Positions 10,947 through 20,712 of a stretch of DNA of 64,000 bases are shown piece by piece (positions within the stretch are counted from its first letter, which is position 1; each line of letters starts with the position of its first letter). The DNA is from Parapristionchus giblindavisi (taxonomy: Eukaryota > Nematoda > Chromadorea > Rhabditida > Diplogasteridae), in NCBI GenBank assembly GCA_943737045.1, contig CALSFV010000024.1:602001-666000 (forward strand), given 5' to 3'. The translations under genes and the position numbers were made by a program. The notes below the pieces were generated by a model. It did no database searches. It saw only the letters and a program-made list of their open reading frames with translations, and was not told where the DNA came from.

Positions 10947-13518
10947 TTAATCATACAGTTTAATCACTCCGTCGGGATACTCAGAGTAGTCATAAGTTCT
11001 CTTATAGGCACGACCTACAATAGAAATGATCAATGTAAAACATAAGAAAGACAATTCTATTGAAGAATAATTCACCTTCGATATACAATTGAGAATATTT
11101 CGATGGAATGAAATGCCAGATGCTCTGTGTATTAGGAATAACGTAATGTTGTACTTTATATGGAGTTCTATTCTCATAAAACTCCAAAACATACTCATTA
11201 TATTGTGTCTAAAATAGTATTTCTTATTAATAATTTTAGAAAAAAATTTCAACCGGACACGCAGTCCTCCACGCTTGAAGTATCTGAGTCTGAAATAAAA
11301 GTTTACAAAAAAATTAAGTTGAACAACACAAACCGTCATGGCATTTTGTTCTTTTTCTCGTTCAGAAAGAAGCAGTTTAGTTTCGTATTCTTTTAGTTGA
11401 GCTTCAAATGTTGATTTTTGATCAGACGATTCTTTTTTTAGTCTTGTGACTTGTTGTTCAGCAACAACTAATTTCGATGTTTCTTCTTTTAGTTTCTCTT
11501 CCAATCTTGAAGTTCGTTCAGATGAATTTTCTTTTAGATTATTCACAAGTGTAGACGTGAGCTAAATTGAGTATTCAAAATATAGAAAACCCCAAAGGAA
11601 CATGATGCTGTACTTTGACTACATGCTTTTTGACTCAATGAAAATGATTGAATTGACATTCGCCATTAAATTAATAAATAACTCACATTGAAGAGCTTTT
11701 GAACTGTATTATTGTCGATAAATCGAACGATTTGATTACTTATTTCAAGTAGATCAATAATATCAGTCGTGAAACTAAGAACGTGAACCTACCAAAAAAT
11801 GAAGAATTTAAAATAAATACGAAAAAACCGTTCTTTATTGTTAATTCTATCGATAGATCTATATTTCATTATTTTCTTTTGAACGTACCAAAAGTTCTTC
11901 TGATTTGACTCGATCGGCAATCAATAAACCGTGTGGAATATCCGTTTTAGTGATCTCCGTTTTGAGAAGATATGATAGAGCGGAATTATGAATTATTGGA
12001 ACAATAAATCGATCAGAAAGATCCAATTGATTGAGAGCTGTTGGTACTGTAATTAAGGACAGTTAAGGACAATAATATTATTATATAATAGATACCATCG
12101 GGATACGATCGATATTTTTGATATAATGATTGAATGAATAAAATAAAGTCGTCGTATTCGATCTCAAGAAATACAAATTTGATGTTTTAAACGAGAAAAT
12201 TCCATATTCTCACCTCTTTAATATTAATAATTTCATCACTCTTTTCACGGAAATTTCCATAGAAAAGCATGGTAAAGTACTCAGAGTGAAGAGAAAGATA
12301 CTAAATTTAAAAAAAAGAAAAGTAAAATTAAAATAAAAATAAAAACCTCTTTACTAATATCAATAATTGTTGAATCTACTTGAAGAATTCCGGAATGAAT
12401 GGAATAAACTGATTCCAGTTTCAAGCAAGGCCTTCAATTTATCGTATTTTCTTCTTGGCAAGATGAAAATTAATTATCCTTATATCGTTAATGAATCGTT
12501 CAAACCTCGAATAAAGACGAATTTCCATTTCATAAGCACGATTGGCTTCCTCTGTTATGTAATCTTTGTCTACCTAAAAAAGAGTAAGAAACATTAATTC
12601 CTTCTGATTCTATTGCATATGTCACTGACACAAGAAATAATACCGCTTTTCTTGGGACAGATTACGATAAATGCACAATAACCCCTTATACTATGACTAA
12701 TCAGTTTTTTTTTATTTCCAAAATTTTCAGAATTTTCCGAAATTTATACTCCCGGGTTCTCTGCTTCCGAAAATTTCGATTTTCCGGAGACATTTTTTCC
12801 GAGCAACTTGTATGGCAAAGCGCGAGATGTTTCTTGCAAGTTCGGCAAGCCAAGATTTAGGCAAATGGCAAAATGAAGTCACCCTATCATCTTCGCTTCA
12901 ATATAGAATACCTTTGAGCAGACTGTAGTACTCATGATATCACATTCTTTTTGTAAAAATTGAGATAAGAACGAATCGATCCGAAGTTTCCATTTAAATC
13001 TTGAGCCATTCAAAGGAAAAGAACCAGAACAAATCTGAAAATAAAATTAATCATCAATGTTCGAAAAATATATTCAAGAATTGGGAATATGAGAGTAAAT
13101 GAAACGAGAGATTCAGTCAGAGTTGTTTCGTAATTTTAACAAAAGCGGAAAAATATATTAATATTAAAAATAAAAAGCACAATAAGCACAGTGTGATAAT
13201 GCAATAAACCAACCTCAGTTCCATTATTATCGATTACTTGAATCTCAGCTACAGATTCTTCACAAATCGATATTCGTTCCTGAAACTGAAAATGAATGAA
13301 ATCTTCAAAATGAACTACTAACCTTTGATTGGAATATGAGAGCACAGGGGCTTCCTTCAAAATACATCGACCTAGAATAAAAATGCGAAACCATTAAAAT
13401 TTTAAAAGGTATTACTTAAATACAATTACCAATCAGGAGTGGTTTGTTTAATAATTAAACTTCTCGAATTTGAAGATAGAAGAATATCATCAGAGTAGGA
13501 ATGGATCGATGCAGGCAT
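10947..13518 (-). CDS. Gene 3: BTB/POZ and coiled-coil protein, 452 aa, 14 exons
   Basis: Best-resolved family member. Exons: 13518-13430, 13371-13323, 13279-13214, 13034-12912, 12573-12506, 12431-12347, 12300-12214, 12162-12096, 12046-11889, 11788-11687, 11561-11334, 11289-11254, 11208-11076, 11014-10947. They sum to 1359 nt, exactly 452 codons plus TAA, and all introns are GT-AG. Residues 1-140 are a region of unassigned fold containing WKLRIDSFLSQF. About 145-265 is BTB with a BACK-like tail: DISKEYLSLHSEYF, FYGNFREKSDE, LDLSDRFIVP, GLLIADRVKSEELL. About 299-374 is a coiled coil with two 32-residue units. A QAWRTA linker leads to the C-terminal module (TPYKVQHYVIP, WHFIPSKYSQLYIEG) ending VIKLYD. 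An in-frame ATG at 13548 would add 10 residues; 13518 is chosen because the paralogues start there. A cytosolic or nuclear adaptor role is inference from the BTB family. The C-terminal module is not one I recognise. Confidence 0.88.
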
Positions 13519-14856
13519 CCTTCTTCTCAGGTGTTTCTTTCCAGGCATGATCACTGATACACAGCATGAAAAATCGAAACTAAATTTGATGAAAAAGTGA
13601 TTAGTGGAACCTAATTAGATAAAATTTGATTAAGGACCCTAATTAGGAAAGTATAAAGTGTGCCCCCGTAATAATCTGGAACTCATTACTCGCGGAGCAA
13701 ATTATTTAAAACTCGATTTTAAAATTGTTTTGTGTTTTTATCGGTTTTTAATATTGTTGCAGTGTTATTTCTTTGTATTGAATGTTTCGTGGATAATATA
13801 GGATCGTTCTAGAACGATCTTCGCTATCACAATTGGTTTCATCATTGTGTTTCGTTGACCAATCGTTGACTGTATTTTCTCGAATAAAGTCTTGTTCTTT
13901 TACGCTTACCCTGTTCTTTATCATTTATCCAAGAGGTTCACAACCTTATTTTATCTGCTAATCATCTGTTAGGTGTTCTACTAGGGTACGGGTATTCCTA
14001 TTGTGAATATAGCCACTATCGATTACATTATTAATGAATCATTTCAAGTCTCGTGAAGCTAGCGTATTCAGGTATATTATTTATTATCTACTGAAATCTC
14101 TCCTTTTATTTTTTTATCATGATCGGACGTATTGAGTATTGAGTTTTTCTCGTTTTGATTGGCTTGTTTGATAAACGAAGGAATGTTTAGATTCACAAAA
14201 TCATCAACTGAACAATAATGTCGTTGGTATAAGAAGTTTGTAACACTCGCGTCCCTTCGACAGTATTCCTCTCTATTCACATGGATTATATCTAAATCAG
14301 TGAAAGATCTTCTCATCTCATGGTGGAAAAAGACCAGGTATTTATAATCATTATGACATTATCTATATATTTTTTGATTGTTTTTATTAGAATGGATACT
14401 CGATGAGTAGGCGGAATGGTGTTCATTTTACAATATCTGCTCGTGATATCCTCGTGAGATGATAATGCCTGGGTCATTTAAATATTCAGAAGATGAGAAG
14501 TTGTTAGATTGTGTGAATGATTATACTGCCGTGGAGAATAGTAAGTATTATAAGTTATTATCAACTGTAAATATTAAATATTGGGAGAAACGATAGAATG
14601 TATAAGTCACTATACCGCAACTGGGTAGTGTAATGCGTTACATTTACCTTTCTCGCCCACTCCCTTGCCTTTCCCCTGCCAGGCTTGCGCACAGCCTTTC
14701 CACCAGCATGCCCATCTATGCCTCAAACGGTGGTGGGCCGAAATGTTATTCGATACATGGAAATGATTTGCTCGCATCCCTATTTCGAGAACGAGCTATT
14801 CGGAATTATGCTAATGAAACTATTGTATTAGGAAAGTGATCTTTGAGCACAATTAG

Positions 14857-14975
14857 ATGGGAACAGAATATGCAAAATCGACGAGAAGGAACAACTGTCT
14901 GAGCTCCGATTAGCATAGAACAGTTTGAGTAAAACCCACGTTTCGGAACCGAGATTTCGATACCGTTGGCTCGGA
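14857..14975. repeat. Inverted repeat arm, left, flanking the LTR-like unit
   Basis: Contains GGGAACAGAATATGCAAAAT, GCATAGAACAGTTTGAG and ACCCACGTTTCGGAACCGAG in this order. The inverse complement with about 85-90% similarity is at 19033-19147. A GGTGGTGGGCCGA motif further out (14730) also has a counterpart at 19305, so the pair belongs to a larger, decayed inverted repeat. Confidence 0.75.
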
Positions 14976-15296
14976 ACCGCATACATCAGAACCTAAAATA
15001 AATTCTTCAAATGGTGTCACAATTCGTTTTATATTTAAAGATACACACAACACAATACACAATACTGCCCCATATTCGTTCTTTTCACACTTAATCATTA
15101 TCATTTTTGCTATAATGCTATTTAATATTTTCTTTTCTTATTTCGACTGTCCCGTTCACGCGTGAGCATGTGATAAATATATAAATTTATTAATATAAAT
15201 ATATAAATATACAAAGAAAACAATACAAAACAAAGAACATGTCAAAGGCCCATAACAACAGCTATCTCGATATTAACACTTCTTAAAACGACCAAC

Positions 15297-15831
15297 TGTG
15301 GTACTAGCCCAGTTGCAGTCCGGGTAATCTAATTACCATAAAAGGATTAGCTCCCCATTTGCATGTCTCCCTCGCCTATAAAAGGCCGCCTCCTTTCATT
15401 CTCACAGGTCCATTCGGCTAGTCCCGGCTTACAGGCAGGTCGGTCCCTCCGGAGCTCCCACGCACTCGCGAGGTGAAGCTCAAGGTGACTGAACCATACT
15501 AGGCCTTAAGCAGACCCTACCCCAACGTGGTAGTCTCTCGGTCTAAGGGCAGGTCGGTCCTACCGGAGCTCCCTCGCACTCGCAAGGTGGAGCTCAGTAG
15601 TAGACCGTACCCCGAATCCCGCTGGACTTCTTCTCTCGGAGTAGTACGAATCCTCCGGTCGAGCCACTCGGTCTTGACTGGATGTACCCGACTCCGAGGA
15701 AGACCCTCAAGGTCAATGTCACACCCGACCCGGCTCTGTTATTTATTACTCAATAAATGGTTATGAGCTTATTGTACTGTACTTGAACCACATACAAAGG
15801 ATGGCTAAATAAACACACAACGTATATTACA
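15297..15831 (+). mobile_element. Candidate long terminal repeat (single) with TATA box, poly(A) signals and adjoining PBS
   Basis: Starts TGTGGTAC and ends TATTACA, giving the TG...CA border form. It contains a TATA box (CTATAAAAGG, 15376-15385), a tandem block of 'CAGGTCGGTCC..CCGGAGCTCC' repeated at about 15434 and 15551, and AATAAA at 15752 and 15808. Two bases after the end comes TGGCGACCAGACTC (15834), a form typical of tRNA primer binding sites of Ty3/gypsy-type retrotransposons. GC content rises sharply here. I find no second copy of this LTR downstream, so the element is incomplete or rearranged. The alternative is a transcribed non-coding unit that is not an LTR. Confidence 0.55.
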
Positions 15832-18800
15832 ACTGGCGACCAGACTCACGCTAAGCCTCCTTTGGGTTCGAACAGCTCGGAGTATCTCGCCCTCATGGCA
15901 CTCCGATGCTGTAGTACAGTATCAGGGTCCGATCCCTCGTTGAGCGTCCATCATCTCATGGAACAATGTGGTTTATGACTCGCAGAGACCACAGCGCTCG
16001 AGACGAGAGGATCGTAGACAGTAGTACTACCACTTTGGACGATTGTTTTGATGATCTCAACCGCCAACAAGGTGGCATCAGAAACATATCCGTCCGATGT
16101 CAAATCTGGTCTCTCTGCGATCATTTTCGCATTCCGAGAAATACCGGAACGGTAGAAGAGGGTGACGAAAACGCTCACCAGCTCAATATTACAGTTGAAG
16201 TGTAAACGACTATACGACTAGTACTACGGATTTGAATTATGCCAAGGAGCGTTTCTAAACAGATCGAATCCCAGATCTGAGTCACGTTCCGAAGAAGGCA
16301 AAACCTACGAAAGGTTTCTGTAGAATCTAGATACAGTAATTCATTCTGATGGAATGTCATGTTGTCCAAGGACTGGAATCTGCGCCAAGTATAGTCACTC
16401 CGACAAACGTCAGACGGTACTCGGGGCGTGGATTGCCAGACTAAAGGGCAGAGGATTACTGTACTCTACAGTAGTTCCTCACAACACCCTGCTCTAGAGA
16501 CCATCGATCACAAATGTAAGAGCCACTGCACTACGCGTTGTGTTATCTAAAAACGGCCATACATAGGAATACCGTGATGTCTGATCAACATATCGGTAAT
16601 TCCGAGCGATCGATGGTTGACAGCTCTAGAATCAAAGCAGGAAACGTCTATTTGAACTGACCCACGTCGGTATCAAGGCGCAGCATTCGCATGAGCAAGG
16701 TTCTCTCGAAAATCTGTCGTTTTCGAAACCATGCTATTGGTGTTAACCGAACCCAGGCTCGAGCTGGAAGTAAGGGCACCGTTCAGGATAGTGATCGTCC
16801 TGAATGCCCACACCAAGAAAATTGCGATAAATGCTGCGCACTCAAACAACAAGGATCTCATATCCAATTTCACTGTAACTGAAGCCGCACAGGTGACCAG
16901 TTGACAGTATTCGCCTCGTGAGCAGTATTAGCCCTCGTGCATCTCATACGAGGAGGCTGTTACGCTCACGTGCGACAAAATATTTCTGCACTCTGATCAC
17001 GAGTGGTTCGATCGTTGTCCGGTCGGGAAGTCACAGATCCCGTAAGACATCCTGAATGAGTCACGTACTGATAGAACTAAGCTATGAAATCGGTGATAGC
17101 GATGGCCTCCACCGTCCTGCTATAACACCGATCTGACAAGACCACGAACTGGCTAGCAAGTTCAAAGAACAGCTAGTAGTTTATACCGGTACAGCACATT
17201 GTCAGTACGTGAAGGCAACTCATCAGGTAGATCGAACATGGTAATGTTCTGGAAAAAAAAAGCCAACACTGGCCTATAGCCAAGGCACTCGACCTGGCAC
17301 AAAAGGTTTCTCGGTCAGAAATCCGTAAAACTCCATGGTAGATCTGAGACCGCCTTATCTCAGATGGAACCAGTGATGAGGCTGTGAACGGTCGAATAGC
17401 GACTGGTTCCAGAGGTCACCGTCTCTCTGACCGCAAAGGTCACGGTAAAATGACCACAGCCATCAGTTAATACCTCGATGGCCAAGAGGATATTATTGAC
17501 TGAATTCGGAGACTATGGTGATATGTCCCGACATCACTGGACAGCAAGAGGCTGTAAATTTCTGACCAGAAACATTGGTATCAAAGCGTAGTCACTCTGG
17601 GACTGGTAGAATCGAGACTCGGAACCGTAGTGCTCGGCTTATTCCATTCTCAAATTGGAAAGCCTGCACAATTCCATTAATGCTCTCATGAGTATGAAAT
17701 GTTCGAAAACGCCGAGTCTACTCGATTGAGGATGGTTTAACAGTCTCAAACTGAACCATGACCTCTCATATCGAGATGGTAGTATGATGCGATAGAATGC
17801 TCAATCTCTATCATGCTTCAGATACCGTGATTCCCGTTCACAAAAAGCACGGTAACAGTGCAGAAGGAAGCAAACGATTTCTCCAAACGAGATTATCGAC
17901 AGTCTCATACTCACCTTCTAGTACAGATTCGAATCAAAACGTTTGGTTGACACCGAAATAAAATTCGGCAACCATGTGTTGAGTTTCGTCCGTCCAAGTG
18001 ATACGCTGATGCAAGAGGCGTATTGCCCACCACTCGGAAACATACAACGGATCTACGGATACCGGTTGCATAACGAGGAAGGCATGCGCAGATGCTCGGC
18101 ATGGCCTGAGTCCGTTGAACTCAAATCACCAACCTCAAATTGAATCTGGACCCACTCGTGGTCGATTCACCAGACTCTAGCACGAGCACCCCTCGTACTC
18201 AATGACGCGTCTAAAAAACAAATGAGAGTACGATGAGGGATATTGGTGATATCGAGTCGCGCTCGAATCTCAACCAGCTTGAGGGTTGAAAAAGCACCTT
18301 CAGCTGAGCCAGTCCGTGCTGCTAGAAGTCAAGAGTGGCTGAGAAATCAGTACTCTGAAGCAGTTAACCATCCCAGTGCGCAGGCTGGGGTGGAGTGACG
18401 CTTCGAAACAGATCCTAGAGAATCAGTGGCGTTCTTGACGATCACGAGACTGGTACAAGTCTGCTCAGTAGACGTAGAGATCGCAGTTACAGTTCAGAGA
18501 CTCTCAAATGACACAGAATAAATGAACAACTGTAAGATTTCCGTCAACAGAGTATCCAGACTGGCATAAGCCTGCTCCGTAGACGTAGAAGTCGCAGTTA
18601 CAGTTCAGAGACTCTCTCAAATAATGAACAACTGTACGATTCCGTCAGCAGAGTATCCAGCAAACGAACACTTTCTCATACTCAATGCTGTTTAGCACAA
18701 ACTTGTCAGAGAGGCAGTCACTCGATTTCCTCTACAAAGAGGATGCCTCTAACAAGGTGCAAGAGCAAGGTTGATAAGCACAAACTTGTCGAAGAGGCAG

Positions 18801-19030
18801 TACTCAATTTTCCTTACTCAAGGGATGCTTCCAACAAGGTGCACTACCAATGCCCCTGACTAGGAAAGTGTCTAAGCGTTTATGGACGTATCCCGCGTGA
18901 GGAAAACGCTCAATCGGCCTTGGCATCAGGCCTGAACTAGTGAGTGCTTACATGTGGCACGGAAATGAAACAGTGAAACATGTGAGAAATAGCAAGAAAA
19001 AAAGCTGAAAAAACGAGCAACGATGACACC
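15832..19030 (+). mobile_element. GC-richer internal region of the LTR-like unit, no coding capacity
   Basis: About 3.2 kb with base composition near 50% GC, very unlike the AT-rich surroundings. All six frames are dense in stops, and I see no gag, protease, reverse transcriptase, RNase H or integrase motif. Short open frames (for example 15966-16205 and 16691-16882) do not resemble these. The form suits a large retrotransposon derivative (LTR-type, non-coding interior), either non-autonomous or heavily mutated. Its origin is inferred from the LTR and primer site only. Confidence 0.45.
18448..18660 (+). repeat. Tandem duplication of about 110 bp
   Basis: Two adjacent copies of a unit with 'AGACTGG..AAG.CTGCTC', GTAGACGTAGA, TCGCAGTTACAGTTCAGAGA and ACAACTGTA, the second with several substitutions. 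A further pair (about 18695-18770 and 18775-18845, AGCACAAACTTGTC...AGAGGCAGT...AACAAGGTGC) follows directly. Confidence 0.8.
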
Positions 19031-19032
19031 AA

Positions 19033-19147
19033 CCAGGCGGTTTCGAAATCTCGGTTCCGAAACGTGGGTTTTGCTCAAAATGTTCTATGCAAATCATATC
19101 TCAGACTGTTGTTCCCTCTCGTCGATTTTGCATATTTTGTTCCCACT
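19033..19147. repeat. Inverted repeat arm, right, flanking the LTR-like unit
   Basis: Inverse complement partner of 14857-14975: CTCGGTTCCGAAACGTGGGT, then CAAAATGTTCTATGC and ATTTTGCATATTTTGTTCCC. The two arms bracket the GC-rich insert. Confidence 0.75.
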
Positions 19148-19914
19148 CTATCAATTACATTTGCATTGTTCTCTGTGAGCTGTTCTCTGATCAGGGGTTC
19201 ATTCAAAGCAGTTCTCGGAATCTCATTACGATTTCTCTTTTTCAAAACAGCAGTTTCAAGATATAATTAACGAAAACACGAGATCCGAAATTTAAATTAC
19301 ATATCGGCCCACCACCCCTCAAACCATCGCAGAGAATAACGTAGGTGGTATATGATAATACACTATATTTTGACACATAACTGGCCATTTGGAATATTCG
19401 GATATTGAAGCACAGCATTCCCCCCCCCCAGCGTGTAACATCTATGAATACGACCTGACTCCGTTTCTATACTGAGTAATAAGGATCAAAGATCATCTTT
19501 CAATTTTCATATTGCAGACATACGCGCGAAGAGCCCAAGACACGTCTACTCTGCTCCCCCAACGAGAACTGTGAAGATGGAATGAAGATAAAATTAGACT
19601 CAAGACTCTCGATTTATATTAATGTTGTTGAAATCACCTTGTTGAATGTTGTTTTCTCGTATTTCCATGTCGTATTTATTGTTAAGTAATTTTATATCAT
19701 GTTTTCGTCAATAATTGTACGAAAGAAATTATTAGGAAACGTTTCCTAATTCACAAAAAAAAGAAACTTAATTTTAGTAAATTGAAGCTTAATTTGACTA
19801 AATTGAACCTTAATTTGATAAAAATTTGAACCTAATTATGGCACAAAATTTTCTAATTTTACTCAAATCTAGTTTCGATTTTTGTAAATTAGGTTCTAAT
19901 TTTTCATGCTGTAT

Positions 19915-20712
19915 ACAAGAAAAATCAAACACGATCCAAGTATTTTCCGTAATCATGCATGGATCCTAGATTCCATGCATGATCACGGAGAATACGTGCA
20001 TGATTAGAGTATATTGCATGCATGATCATGACATTAATTTCACAAATTACCAATGATCATCCATATTTGAAACACCTCAGTTAATTATCATGAAATGAAT
20101 CATTGATCGTTTTAAATTTGATTACACAAAATATATGTTGCACATAGTATGCTATGATTCACTTATCGATCAACAATTTAGTTAAGTACTAGTGACCTTT
20201 CTTAGCTTGACAATATTGGTATATTGGAAATGATGGATCAAAGGAATAGGCAAACACCGAAATCAGAAGTATTCCGAGAGTAAAATGTAGACTCTGTTAA
20301 CGATAAATCGATATATTTCCAATCATACAGTAATCAACAAAAACATTTATAAAGAAGCAAATTAAAGTGCAGTATGATTACAATAAAACAAAGATTAGAA
20401 CAAAACAATAACAAAAACAACAACAAGGGGAATGTATTAACAACAGCTCATTATGAATTATTATCAATCGATGCCATCATCCATCGTACAACTTGAAAAT
20501 ATCAGTTAAAAAACCATCGAACCTCTTCAAGAACAGCGAATGTTGTGATTAAGTTTTGTGAATATAATGATTGAGGTGCACGTCAATGTTACATTATTGA
20601 TGGTAGGTTATGTAAGATTTGTTACAATATGTAAGCTAAAAGTTAATTTTAAAAATGGCAAATTGAAATTCTTGAACTATTAACAAAGCAATAATCATGA
20701 CGAGATGCTAAT
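19915..20712. other. Intergenic, with a hairpin; 3' flank of gene 4
   Basis: Near 19952-19995 there is a strong hairpin: AATCATGCATGGA is followed after a short loop by TCCATGCATGATC, and a third related ATGCATGATCATG lies at 20017. The rest is AT-rich. The stretch next to gene 4 (20560-20712) carries a degraded copy of the family 3' flank. No gene is seen. Confidence 0.5.

Larger units (their letters stand above)
13559..19914. mobile_element. Nested transposon island with outer inverted ends
   Basis: The left edge (ACACAGCATGAAAAATCGAA) and right edge (TTTTTCATGCTGTATAC) are inverse complements, and behind them lie further inverted blocks (AATCGAAACTA with AAATTTGA at left; the inverse near 19790-19890 at right). 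The 6.36-kb span between genes 3 and 4 has no BTB exon. The island may be one large element, or two copies of a MITE in opposite orientation flanking later insertions; the exact target duplication is unclear. Segment 13620-14850 holds only short, non-conserved open frames. Confidence 0.5.

Noticed and set aside
14633..14839. A 68-codon plus-strand frame before the LTR-like unit
   Set aside because: It lies in the decayed outer inverted repeat and its mirror copy near 19300 is not open, so no coding constraint is visible.
15966..18143. Coding frames of 60-80 codons in the GC-rich unit
   Set aside because: Higher GC lengthens chance frames; none shows gag, protease, RT or integrase motifs, and both strands are open to similar extent.
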